Shown here: positions 16,532-24,878 of the stretch, piece after piece
Layout of the letters: each line of letters begins with the position of its first letter
Numbering within the stretch: the first letter of the stretch is position 1
From: Candidatus Zhuqueibacterota bacterium
GTDB taxonomy: Bacteria > Zhuqueibacterota > Zhuqueibacteria > Zhuqueibacterales > Zhuqueibacteraceae
Length of the DNA: 64,000 nt
Direction: 5' to 3'
Assembly (NCBI GenBank): GCA_022616415.1
Contig: JAKEEU010000426.1
Location: 1 to 64,000, forward strand
Translations under genes and position numbers: made by a program
The notes under the pieces: generated by a model
The model's database searches: none
The model's input: only the letters and a program-made list of their open reading frames with translations
What the model was told of the DNA's origin: nothing

Positions 16532-18022
16532 ATGCTATTGCGTCACGCGCCCATGCCACGCGTGATCGTTGACACGGAAAGGCTGCGCGGGCAAGTGGCA
16601 GCAATTGATGGGGCCGACTGTGCTTGTCCGCTCTCCATCTCACCGCGTCACCGATCAGATCATGCCGCGCCATTAAAGTTCGATCAGCTTCTCCATCAGA
16701 CCCCGGCAACCCAATGGCGAGGGCCGGCGGATTACACCGTCTTCGCCTCGACGCATGCCGATGCCGGCATCGCGCTGCTGAATGCTGCCGCATTGAATTT
16801 GTGGCAACGATTTGAAGTTCCGCGCTCCCCCAACGCCGCTCTCCACCAGCTAGGCATCGAAACGAAAGCTTTACATTATTATCACGAAGCCCTGGTCGAT
16901 TTATGCTGGAGCGGCTTTTTGCGCGATGCACCAAACACCCCGATTCCTCTCGCCCGCGAAGACACCCTCATCGCCTGGCTGCACACCACCAACGCCTGCA
17001 ACCTCCGCTGCAATTATTGCTATCTTGCCAAAACCAACGAAATGATGGACGAGCAAATCGGCCGTCAATCCATTGACGCGATTTTCCGCTCGGCTTTCAT
17101 GAATGATTTTCAAAAAGTCAAAATCAAATATGCCGGCGGTGAGGCGACGCTGAACTTTGGGCTCGTTACGAAGCTGCATGATTACGCGCGGCAATTAGCG
17201 GACGAGCAAAATATCTCATTGTCCGGCGTGGTGTTGAGCAATGGTGTGCGGCTGACGCCGGAGATGATCAAAAGTATGCTCGCGCGGCAACTGCGTCTGA
17301 TGATTTCTTTGGACGGACTCGGCGTGCAGCACGATGCGCAAAGGCATTTTGCCAACGGACGCGGCTCATTTGATATGGTCACATGCAACATCGAAATGGC
17401 AAAAGACCAGGGGCTTGTGCCAGACATTTGCATTACCGTCTCCGGCCGCTCTGCCGCAGGATTGCCCGATCTCATCGGCTGGATTCTTGATCGCGACTTG
17501 CCGTTTAGCCTCAATTTTTATCGCGAGAATGAGTTGTCAGCCTCTTTTGCTGATTTACAGCTCGATGAAGAGCGCATCATCAACGGCATGTTGGCGGCTT
17601 TCAAAGTGATCGAAGCCAATTTGCCGCGGCGGAGTTTATTGGCCTCATTGGTCGATCGCGCCAATCTCTCCGCGCCGCATTCTCGGCCGTGCGCCGCTGG
17701 CCACAATTATTTGGTGATCGACCATTTTGGCCGCGTCGCCAAATGCCAAATGGAGATGAATAAGCCGATCACCAATATTGCGGTTCGAGATCCTCTGGCT
17801 GTCATTCGTTCCGACCAGATCGGCGTGCAAAATTATACTGTGGAAGAGAAGGAAGGCTGCCGCGATTGCGAGTGGAAATACTGGTGCACCGGCGGCTGCC
17901 CGCAAGCAACGTTTCGCGCGACGGGGAGATACGACATTCAATCGCCGAATTGCCGGATTTATAAAACGCTTTATCCGGAGGTGGTGCGGCTGGAGGCGCT
18001 GCGGTTGCTAAAATCATCCTAA
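16532..18022 (+). CDS. Radical SAM/SPASM enzyme with PqqD-like N-terminal domain
   Basis: About 496 aa. Residues 50-135 ('ALLNAAALNLWQRF', 'EALVDLCWSGFL') look like a PqqD-type winged-helix RiPP recognition element. The radical SAM cluster site is CxxxCxxC at C156, C160 and C163 ('CNLRCNYCYLA'), followed by 'YAGGEATLNF' and 'SNGVRL'. The C-terminal SPASM region has 'CRDCEWKYWCTGGCPQ' near 440-456 with an upstream cysteine in 'RPCAAGHNYLVID' for an auxiliary 4Fe-4S cluster. Such enzymes modify ribosomal peptides or proteins (anSME, thioether or cyclophane formers). ATG 16532 is preceded by GGAGGAAAAGAGG, whereas the longer frame from 16487 overlaps the previous gene without a site. No precursor peptide is evident, so the substrate may be encoded elsewhere or be a domain of its neighbours. 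Confidence 0.9.
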   Translation: MLLRHAPMPRVIVDTERLRGQVAAIDGADCACPLSISPRHRSDHAAPLKFDQLLHQTPATQWRGPADYTVFASTHADAGIALLNAAALNLWQRFEVPRSPNAALHQLGIETKALHYYHEALVDLCWSGFLRDAPNTPIPLAREDTLIAWLHTTNACNLRCNYCYLAKTNEMMDEQIGRQSIDAIFRSAFMNDFQKVKIKYAGGEATLNFGLVTKLHDYARQLADEQNISLSGVVLSNGVRLTPEMIKSMLARQLRLMISLDGLGVQHDAQRHFANGRGSFDMVTCNIEMAKDQGLVPDICITVSGRSAAGLPDLIGWILDRDLPFSLNFYRENELSASFADLQLDEERIINGMLAAFKVIEANLPRRSLLASLVDRANLSAPHSRPCAAGHNYLVIDHFGRVAKCQMEMNKPITNIAVRDPLAVIRSDQIGVQNYTVEEKEGCRDCEWKYWCTGGCPQATFRATGRYDIQSPNCRIYKTLYPEVVRLEALRLLKSS

Positions 18023-18028
18023 CTATCA

Positions 18029-18060
18029 TTGGCAGAATAATTGATCGGCAGAATGATTAT
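18029..18060. repeat. GGCAGAATnATT repeats, left of GxxExxY remnant
   Basis: TTGGCAGAATAATT (18029-18042) and GGCAGAATGATTAT (18047-18060) form a two-unit array ahead of the small gene. The reverse complements of both units occur on the other side of it (18460-18487). Confidence 0.8.
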
Positions 18061-18074
18061 TTGATGAGGTTTTT

Positions 18075-18461
18075 ATGGCTATTAAAACTGCGCGCCATAT
18101 CAAGAGAATCAGTGAGCAAGAGTTCCACGAGATCGATTATCAAATTTATGAGTTGAAGACCGTTAGCAAGTTGAGCCCGGAACACGACAAACAAGCGCTT
18201 CAGTATTTATTTTTGCTTGGGTTGCAACATGGCAAGGTGATTAACTTTCGACCGGCATCAGTTGAAAAACGGTTTGTCTCGACAACTTTGCTTCCGGAAG
18301 ATCGCTATGATCTTGTTTTTAACGACAAACAGTGGCTTGCATTGGATGAGGATAGCACTTGGTTAAAAGCACTGATCGTGGAATTGGTGATGGATTGGGG
18401 AGCTTATCTGGAAACAAGCCTGTTTATTTCTTTCGAAACCATACCGAATCAAACGAGATAA
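18075..18461 (+). pseudogene. GxxExxY protein with internal deletion
   Basis: A 128-codon frame. The N-terminus 'RHIKRISEQEFHEIDYQI' is the start of GxxExxY (PDDEXK_3-like) proteins. It is joined directly to 'YELKTVSKLSPEHDKQALQY' and 'GLQHGKVINFRP', which come from the C-terminal half of the same family. The middle of about 60 residues that carries the GxxExxY signature and the first catalytic residues is missing without loss of frame. The tail ('LKALIVELVMDWGAYLETSLF') resembles the family's C-terminal extension and ends in a repeat. Known: the family is widespread, with unproven nuclease-like function. Inferred: this copy is inactive. The strand matches the radical SAM gene upstream, but a functional link is doubtful. 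Confidence 0.7.
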
Positions 18462-18487
18462 TTATTCTGCCAATAAATCATTCTGCC
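18460..18487. repeat. GGCAGAATnATT repeats, right of GxxExxY remnant
   Basis: AATTATTCTGCCAA (18460-18473) is the exact reverse complement of 18029-18042, and AATCATTCTGCC (18476-18487) matches 18047-18058 in reverse. The first unit overlaps the stop codon of the remnant gene. Confidence 0.8.
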
Positions 18488-18501
18488 ATTACAAAATCTT
18501 C

Positions 18502-18529
18502 TTGCATCTGAATTTTCTTCTTTTATATT
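18502..18529 (+). promoter_or_regulatory. Candidate promoter for the 18650 gene
   Basis: TTGCAT (18502-18507), a 16-nt spacer and TATATT (18524-18529). It would start transcription near 18536, about 115 nt ahead of the next gene. Weak -35, good -10. Confidence 0.35.
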
Positions 18530-18649
18530 GAACTTCTGTGCAGTAGAATCAGGTCGTCGCTCTTTGGGGCAGGAGGCTCAATGATAAATTCTCGCGCGAA
18601 TTAACTTCCGTTGCTAACCGAACACACAGCTTGAGGGAGGGAGGTCACT

Positions 18650-21600
18650 ATGTTCGGGAACACTGCTTGGTTTTGCTTACGCGAGCGTGCCCCGTGGTTT
18701 CTCCTGTTGCTTGGAATGATTGGCGCCCCGCTGGTCTTGGCTGCTGACTCCAAGCACTTGCCGTTGTTAAATTTTTCTTTTGGGACAACCCCGCGACATT
18801 TTGAAGTTCTCCTGAAATCATCCACCGCTTCATCTCGTTTCGTAAACTTCTCCACGCCGGCGTTTCACGCCGATACCGTGCGCGGCGTGGGGCTTGCTCC
18901 CGCTGCAGTGGACCGGGAGGCCGCGGCCGGGCATGCGTTGTTCTACACCTTCTCCATTTCCAATTTGGGAAATGTCGATGACGAGTACACGCTCGCCACG
19001 GCCGGCCATCGTTGGCCCGTGACCCTGCTCCGCGCCGATAGTGCCGTGAAAATTTCAAAGTCTGAAGTCGTGCCCGCTGGGAAACAATTTCAATTCGTCA
19101 TCCGCATCGACGTTCCTGGCAATGTTCCTATTGGCGCCAGCGATACGGCTCGCGTCTTCGTGGGCTCCATCTCGGCGCCGGCGGTGAATGACGTGTCGTC
19201 GTTCATCACCATTTCGCTTGGGCCAACCGGGAGCCTGCCGTGGATCGAGCCGTTTGCGGTGGAATCGCGAAAGCAAGTGCCCTGGCGTTATCAAACACGT
19301 TTTCCATTCAACTTCGGTCCGGTCGAGGTTGACGACAAAGCCGTGAACATACCAAGCTCCGGGTTTGCCCTGCACTTCGATGGCGATGCGACGGGTGGCG
19401 ACGAAGTGCGCTCGCAGCCGATCAATCTTCTCGGCAAGAACGACGCGGTGCTGCAATTTGCCTTTGAGCGCGGCGGCGCCGGCAACGCGCCGGAAAACGG
19501 CGAAGACCTGTCGTTGGATTATTTCAACGCCGACGGCGAATGGATCAATCTGCTCGTCCTGCCCGGCAGCGGTCCGGTGACCACGAGCTTCCGCATGCAA
19601 TCCGTGATTCTGCCCCACGATGCCTATCACAGCAGCTTTCGCTTCCGCCTTCGTAATATCGCCTCGGTCGGGCCGTTTGACGATTGGTACATCGATGACA
19701 TCAGAATTTTTGAAGTCACTCGCGGCCGCATACCTTTTATCGAAACTTTTCCCCTCGCTACATTGGACGCCGACAAGTGGCCTATCGGCGCCGGCGTTCG
19801 CGTCGACACGCTCGGCCGCGACGAGCCGAGCGCGCCGTTTTCAGCTAATCTGCAAGGCAGCAGCTTGCTGCAAACCCAGCCGCTCGACCTCTCGCGTGAA
19901 AGCGCCGTGGCGGTGCGATATTATTTTCAACAAGGCGGCTTCAGTGACGAGCCGGAAGCGGGCGACGATTTGTTCGTTGAGTTCTTCGATCGCAGCGGCG
20001 CTTGGCGGCGGCTGGCGCAACACTTGGGCGTCGACGGCGGCTTGCCGAATTTTACCCGCCAGGAAGCGTTTCTGCCGCCAACCGCTTATCATCGCGACTT
20101 CCGGCTGCGCTTTCGCACCGACGGCGATCCCGGTTTTGACGACTGGTTCATTGACGACATCGCAATTGAAGTCTTTTCGCCGCCGGAAATCGAAGTGACG
20201 CCAACGGCGCTCGCCGCGAAGCTGTTCGCCGGCGATTCCACCACGAAAGAATTGGTCATCAGCAACGCCGGACCGGGCGAGCTTTTTTTTCGCTTGCGCG
20301 TCGCCCCGCCAATTGGCGCGACGAGCAACGCCAATGGCTTTGCCGCGAATATTTTTTCTCCGCCGGCGTTGAAATATCCGCAAAATTTTTATCAGCACGC
20401 TTTGCAGAAAAACGAACCGGACTGGCGCGCCGGTCAACGCGTGATCCTCGGCAGCGGCGGGCCCGATAACTTCGGCTACGTGTGGCGCGACAGCCGCGAA
20501 GCTGAGGGCCCGGCATTTCAGTGGACGGACATTTCGGCCACCGGCAAGCTCATCCCGGGACTGGGAGACGATGACAACGTCGGCCCGTTTCGCATCGGCT
20601 TCGCCTTTCCATTTTATGATTCCGTTTTCACCAGCTTTCAATTTTGCACCAACGGCTTCATTTCTTTCACCGGCACCGCGGCGCCATTTACCAACGATCC
20701 GCTGCCGAGCGGCGGCGTGGCCAATTTGGTGGCGCCGTTTTGGGATGACCTCGATCTGGCCGGCGGCGCGGCCTATTATCTGTCCAGCGAAAATCAGCTC
20801 ATCGTGCAGTGGACCAATGCCCGCAGCGTCAGCGGCAATGGGCTTTTCACTTTTCAACTGATCCTGACGCCAAAAGGCAATATTATTTTTCAATATCTGC
20901 GCATGGAGGGCGCAACGAATTTCAGCACCGTCGGCATTCAAAACAGCGACGGCTCCGAGGGCTTGGAGATTGCGTTCAATACGGATTTCGCACGCGACAG
21001 CCTGGCCGTGCTGATCGAAAGGCCGTCGAGTTGGTTGAGCTTTTCACCCAACAACGGGCGTCTGGCAGCCGGCAGCGCTACGGTGCAGGTCAAGTTCAAC
21101 GCCGCCGGATTGGAACCCGATTCGACGTATCACACTGAGTTGCAGGTGGAGAGCAACGACCTCGATGAAACTCTCGTGCTCGTGCCTGTGGCCTTCGAAG
21201 TGGTGCAACGCAAAGACGTGCCGGAGCACTTCAATGATTTCGACACCACTAATATCAAATACGTCGTCAACATCGACCAAGCTACTCTCAACAGCCAACC
21301 GTTGGAAATTGGCGATGAAATTGGCGTCTTCACCCCGGGCGGTTTGCTTGCCGGTGCGGCAATTTGGAACGCGACTGGGCCGGCGCGCTTGATCGCGTAT
21401 GGCGATGATTCCACGACGCAAAAAGTCGAGGGCTTCACGCGCGGCCAAACCATGTTCTTCCGCGTTTGGGATCGCGCCGGCAATCGTGATTACCCCGCGA
21501 CGCCGACCTACAGCCGCGGCGACGGCCGCTTCGGCACCGGCGACTCGGCGCGCATCAGCTTGCTCGCCGCCCAAACCCGCTTTGCCCGCCGCCTCAACCT

Positions 21601-22807
21601 CAGCAGCGGCTGGAGCTGGATTTCTTTCAATATTATGCCGGACAATCTCGACGTCGCTCAGCTTATGGACAGCGTGGCGAATTTGGCTATCATGGTCAAT
21701 GGCGACGGCGGCTTTTTCATCCCCGGCCAAATCAACGGCATTGGCGCGCTCGACGTGCGGCAAGGCTACAAAGTTTATTTGAACGCGCCGGACTCGGTGA
21801 AATTCATCGGCGACGAAGTGTTGCCGAACACCCCTATTCCCTTGCGTCAGGGTTGGAATTTTTCTGCCTTTCTGCCGATGATGCCGATCGCTGCCGAAGC
21901 CGCGCTCGCCGGGGTTTCCCTACAGTTGGCCCTTGCTAAAAATGACGCCGGCGGATTCTACATTCCCAACCTCATCAACACCCTCGGCAGCATGCAACCT
22001 GGTCGCGGTTACCGGCTTTATATGAACGCCGCGGACACGCTGATTTATCCGTTCGGCGCGCGTGCCCAGGCGAAAGCCGCTTCGCGAAGCGTCACCGCGG
22101 TCCCGCTCGTGCCACAACATTTCAAGCCGCCGGACAAAACCGGCGAGAGCTATAGCCTCGTCATTCTCTCGGCCTCGGTCAATGGCAAGCCGCTGCAAGC
22201 CGGCGACGAGATCGGTGTGTTTACCCCGGCTGGAAAATTGGCCGGCGCCGGCGTGTGGCCGGAAAGCGGGCCTTTGGGCATTGCGGTTTGGCGCCGGGAC
22301 GATGACAACGCGCCAACGAATAACGAGCGCCACGGTTTTGTGCCCGGCGAAAAAATGATCTTTCGCGCCTGGCGCCCGGGCGGTTTCTCCGCCTCCGCGG
22401 CCGCGGAAGAAATTGACGTGCCGGCGAAATTTTTGCGCGGCAGCGGCGCGTTCGATAGCGAAGTATTTGCCATCGTGGAATTGGCGGCGAACCCGCTCCC
22501 GCAAAAATATCAGTTGCACCAGAGCTTCCCCAATCCGCTGAATGGCGCAGTGGCGCAAACCGTCATCCGCTACGAATTGCCGCAGCCGGGTTTCGCCGAG
22601 TTGCGCGTGTATAATCTGCTCGGCCAGGTCGTGCGCACGCTCCACCAGGCGGCGCTGCCGGCCGGCTTTCACGAAATCGTCTGGGACGGCCGCGACGAGC
22701 AGGGCCGCCTCGTTGCCGCCGGCGTTTATCTCTATCGCCTGCATGTGCGCAGTGAACGCAAAGAAAACGTCTTCACCGCCGTACGCAAAGTCGTCGTTGT
22801 CCCGTGA
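18650..22807 (+). CDS. Large secreted multidomain protein with FlgD-like C-terminal tail
   Basis: A 1385-aa exported protein. The N-terminal signal is 'WFLLLLGMIGAPLVLAAD'. Beta-sandwich regions follow, including two related jelly-roll-like blocks ending in 'FDDWYIDDIRIF' and 'FDDWFIDDIAIE' (MAM/LamG-like). An ASPM/BACON-like segment ('IEVTPTALAAKLFAGDSTTKE', cited in parts) comes next, then a 'FQFCTNGFISF' domain. Two copies of an 'EIGVFTPGG' module and two of a 'WSWISFNIMPDNLDV' type module follow. The last 90 residues, 'LHQSFPNPLNGAVAQTVIRY', 'LGQVVRTL' and 'WDGRDEQGRLVAAGVYLYRL', are the FlgD-like Ig / sorting domain seen in KSB1, Calditrichota and T9SS clients. The ribosome binding site GGGAGGGAGG is strong. 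Probably surface-exposed. Confidence 0.87.
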   Translation: MFGNTAWFCLRERAPWFLLLLGMIGAPLVLAADSKHLPLLNFSFGTTPRHFEVLLKSSTASSRFVNFSTPAFHADTVRGVGLAPAAVDREAAAGHALFYTFSISNLGNVDDEYTLATAGHRWPVTLLRADSAVKISKSEVVPAGKQFQFVIRIDVPGNVPIGASDTARVFVGSISAPAVNDVSSFITISLGPTGSLPWIEPFAVESRKQVPWRYQTRFPFNFGPVEVDDKAVNIPSSGFALHFDGDATGGDEVRSQPINLLGKNDAVLQFAFERGGAGNAPENGEDLSLDYFNADGEWINLLVLPGSGPVTTSFRMQSVILPHDAYHSSFRFRLRNIASVGPFDDWYIDDIRIFEVTRGRIPFIETFPLATLDADKWPIGAGVRVDTLGRDEPSAPFSANLQGSSLLQTQPLDLSRESAVAVRYYFQQGGFSDEPEAGDDLFVEFFDRSGAWRRLAQHLGVDGGLPNFTRQEAFLPPTAYHRDFRLRFRTDGDPGFDDWFIDDIAIEVFSPPEIEVTPTALAAKLFAGDSTTKELVISNAGPGELFFRLRVAPPIGATSNANGFAANIFSPPALKYPQNFYQHALQKNEPDWRAGQRVILGSGGPDNFGYVWRDSREAEGPAFQWTDISATGKLIPGLGDDDNVGPFRIGFAFPFYDSVFTSFQFCTNGFISFTGTAAPFTNDPLPSGGVANLVAPFWDDLDLAGGAAYYLSSENQLIVQWTNARSVSGNGLFTFQLILTPKGNIIFQYLRMEGATNFSTVGIQNSDGSEGLEIAFNTDFARDSLAVLIERPSSWLSFSPNNGRLAAGSATVQVKFNAAGLEPDSTYHTELQVESNDLDETLVLVPVAFEVVQRKDVPEHFNDFDTTNIKYVVNIDQATLNSQPLEIGDEIGVFTPGGLLAGAAIWNATGPARLIAYGDDSTTQKVEGFTRGQTMFFRVWDRAGNRDYPATPTYSRGDGRFGTGDSARISLLAAQTRFARRLNLSSGWSWISFNIMPDNLDVAQLMDSVANLAIMVNGDGGFFIPGQINGIGALDVRQGYKVYLNAPDSVKFIGDEVLPNTPIPLRQGWNFSAFLPMMPIAAEAALAGVSLQLALAKNDAGGFYIPNLINTLGSMQPGRGYRLYMNAADTLIYPFGARAQAKAASRSVTAVPLVPQHFKPPDKTGESYSLVILSASVNGKPLQAGDEIGVFTPAGKLAGAGVWPESGPLGIAVWRRDDDNAPTNNERHGFVPGEKMIFRAWRPGGFSASAAAEEIDVPAKFLRGSGAFDSEVFAIVELAANPLPQKYQLHQSFPNPLNGAVAQTVIRYELPQPGFAELRVYNLLGQVVRTLHQAALPAGFHEIVWDGRDEQGRLVAAGVYLYRLHVRSERKENVFTAVRKVVVVP

Positions 22808-22825
22808 GCGTTGGTGTAAAAGCAA

Positions 22826-22885
22826 AATGATTATGGAAAAATAATTGATCTAAATGATTTAATCATCTTGCCATAATTATCTTGC
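22826..22885. repeat. Diverged copy of the (G)CARAATGATT palindromic repeat
   Basis: The stretch contains AAATGATTATGG, AATAATTGATC, AAATGATTTAATCATC and TTGCCATAATTATC, which follow the same pattern as the repeats at 18029-18060, 18460-18487 and 30869-30937. The central AATGATTTAATCATC is nearly self-complementary. Confidence 0.5.
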
Positions 22886-22891
22886 TAGCTG

Positions 22892-23060
22892 TTTTTCGTT
22901 GCAAGAATATTTTAGAGCTCTTTCGTTGCAGTTCCCTTTTCGTTGCGAGTTTTTGCTTTTTTCGTTGCAGTTCCCTTTTCGTTGCAAGATTATTAAAGCT
23001 TTTTTCGTTGTGGTTCCCTTTTCGTTGCAAGAATATGAGCGCTTTTTTCGTTGCAAGCCT
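22892..23060. repeat. Clustered TTCGTTGCA repeats, about 40-43 bp period
   Basis: Three full units (22921-22960, 22961-23003, 23004-23046) share TTCGTTGCAGTTCCC followed by TTTTCGTTGCAAG and a variable AT-rich tail. Partial units flank them at 22892-22920 and from 23047. The plus-strand frame through this array is an artificial extension of the next gene. There are no unique spacers, so it is not a CRISPR. Confidence 0.85.
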
Positions 23061-23063
23061 TTT

Positions 23064-23092
23064 CCAGACATGCTGTCTGGCTACGCCCGTAG
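23064..23092. repeat. Double hairpin CCAGACA-TGC-TGTCTGG / CTAC-GCCC-GTAG
   Basis: A perfect 7-bp stem (23064-23070 with 23074-23080) is followed immediately by CTACGCCCGTAG (23081-23092). It resembles small dispersed hairpin elements known in other bacteria. It ends 35 nt before the start of the next gene and could influence its leader. Confidence 0.6.
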
Positions 23093-23127
23093 GGGCTACG
23101 TTGCGCAATAACCCATCGAGGGAGATT

Positions 23128-24501
23128 ATGCGAACTTTACATGGACGTTGGTTGAACCAGGCCAAGTCGGCCTTGTTGCGCGCTGCCGCCATCAGTTTGA
23201 TGTTCCCGCTCGTCGCCGCCGCACAAACGCCCACCCAACACTTTCGCTTTACCAACAACACCGGCGAGAACTATTCGATTCTCGTCCGCAGCGCTACGCT
23301 CAATGGTGTGCCTCTCATTACGGGCGACGAAATCGGCGTGTTCACCCCGGCCGGACTCTGTGTTGGCGCCGTCGCGGTTTCCAGCAATTTGGGATTTTCT
23401 GCCTGGCAGGATGATTCGCAGACCCCGGCAGTGGATGGCTATATCCCCGGCGAGAGCATGAGTTTCCGCTTTTGGCACAACGCCACCCAAACCGAGCTGA
23501 ACGCTGCGGCCAATTATCGCCTCGGCAACGGCACGTTCGACTTCGGCCCGTATGCGGATGTCGAGTTGAGCGTCGCCTTCAATTTTGCTCCCCAAATTTC
23601 CTCACAGCTCGACACCATTCGCTTTGACGAAGACACGAGTTTTGATTTGAACTTGGATGTCAACGTCAACGACCCCAATGACGCCGTCGCGCTGCTCAAT
23701 TGGCAAGTCGAATGCGGCCCCAATCTGACGGCGACGATCACCAGCCAGCGCGTCCTGCAGCTCACCCCCAAGCCGGATTGGTTTGGCGTCGAAAACTGCA
23801 CGCTCATCGTAGCCGATCCCGCTGGCGCCGGTGATACCGCCAACGTGAAAATCGTCGTGAACAACCTTCAAGATCGGCCGACCGCGCCGGTCTTGCTCGA
23901 TCCCATTGCCGGCGTTGCCATTAGAAGCCTCAACCCGGTTTTGCGCTGGCGCGCCGCGACCGACGTGGATGGCGACAAACTGTTTTACACCATCGTTTAT
24001 AGCACCTCACCGACACTCGCCGCCCTCAACGATACGCTTGGAACGGACTTGACCGCCGTCAGGGTCCAAAAATTTTTGACGCGCGACACCCGCTATTATT
24101 GGCGCGCCACCGCGAGCGACGGCCAGACCGCCCCGGTCGCCAGCGGCATCGAGAGCTTCGTCGTCGCCAATGACGCCGTCAGCGTCGCGCAGGGTGGCCA
24201 GACGCCGTTGGATTTTGTGCTCGAGCAAAATTATCCCAACCCATTTTCGCCCGTTCTGCCGGCAGCGGCGACGCAGATTCGTTTCACCCTGCCGCTGCCG
24301 GCCCGAATTTCCGTTCGCATTTACAACGCCCTCGGCCAATCGGTGCGCGCGCTGTTTGACGGCGCCAAATCCGCGGGCGTACACCAACTGCTTTGGGACG
24401 GCCGCAACGACCATGGCTTGCGCGTCAGCACCGGCTTGTACTGGCTGCGTTTGGAGTCGGAAAATTTTGTGGCGACGAAGAAAATGGTGGTGACGCCGTG
24501 A
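23128..24501 (+). CDS. Secreted protein with FlgD-like/T9SS-type C-terminal tail
   Basis: About 457 aa. A signal peptide ('LLRAAAISLMFPLVAAAQT') precedes an 'NNTGENYSILVRSATLNG..GDEIGVFTPAGLCVG' module, which is the same as the module found twice in the preceding protein. Cadherin/Ig-like regions follow ('DEDTSFDLNLDVNVNDPND', then 'LNPVLRWRAATDVDGD', a fibronectin-III-like fold). The C-terminal tail has 'LEQNYPNPFSPVLPAA', 'IYNALGQSVRALFDG' and 'LLWDGRNDHGLRVSTGLYWL'. ATG 23128 has GAGGGAG at the right distance, and the longer frame from 22882 merely translates a repeat array. It shares its module with the upstream gene, so both probably serve the same surface. Confidence 0.87.
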   Translation: MRTLHGRWLNQAKSALLRAAAISLMFPLVAAAQTPTQHFRFTNNTGENYSILVRSATLNGVPLITGDEIGVFTPAGLCVGAVAVSSNLGFSAWQDDSQTPAVDGYIPGESMSFRFWHNATQTELNAAANYRLGNGTFDFGPYADVELSVAFNFAPQISSQLDTIRFDEDTSFDLNLDVNVNDPNDAVALLNWQVECGPNLTATITSQRVLQLTPKPDWFGVENCTLIVADPAGAGDTANVKIVVNNLQDRPTAPVLLDPIAGVAIRSLNPVLRWRAATDVDGDKLFYTIVYSTSPTLAALNDTLGTDLTAVRVQKFLTRDTRYYWRATASDGQTAPVASGIESFVVANDAVSVAQGGQTPLDFVLEQNYPNPFSPVLPAAATQIRFTLPLPARISVRIYNALGQSVRALFDGAKSAGVHQLLWDGRNDHGLRVSTGLYWLRLESENFVATKKMVVTP

Positions 24502-24878
24502 GAAGTAAAAGGTAAAGCGCGCGAGTCTTCAAATTTTATTTTCGCATTTGGGTGTGGGTGCCGTCTTTAACCGTGGTCCATTTGCCGGCACTGTGGCGCC
24601 AAGCGCTTTCTCGATTCGGATGTGCCTGCTTTTGTCAATACTTCTCAGCAAATGCTTGAAGCGACATCAACCGCTGAAATAAATCCAAAAAAGCCCGACT
24701 AGGATCGCGAGAAACACACTGGGAAATTGGGATCAGTGAGGGGTTTCCACATATTAAAAAAGCCGCTGCCGGCGGTTTCGCGCAGCACACTTCCGTCGGG
24801 TTGTTTCCTCCGGACGCAGTCTATCCGGCGGGCGTAATTTGTAAAAACCTGTTTGGTCGCGGCTCCGCGTTGGGCCAA
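24502..24878. other. Convergent intergenic region
   Basis: It lies between a plus-strand and a minus-strand gene. On the minus strand a short frame ends 'WRHSAGKWTTVKDG' and then a stop near 24536; this may be a gene-tail remnant, but I cannot assign it. A weak terminator for the minus-strand gene lies at 24755-24775. Nothing else is evident. Confidence 0.35.
24755..24775 (-). terminator. Weak candidate terminator for the glycosyltransferase gene
   Basis: On the minus strand CCGC and GCGG (24763-24775) form a short GC stem followed by T6. The stem is short, so this is tentative. Confidence 0.3.

Noticed and set aside
22892..23060. CRISPR array
   Set aside because: Repeats are degenerate, the period is about 40-43 bp with no unique equal-length spacers, and no cas genes are in the window.
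22882..23127. Extended 5' end for the secreted protein at 23128
   Set aside because: The extension translates the TTCGTTGCA repeat array; ATG 23128 has a proper ribosome binding site and signal peptide.
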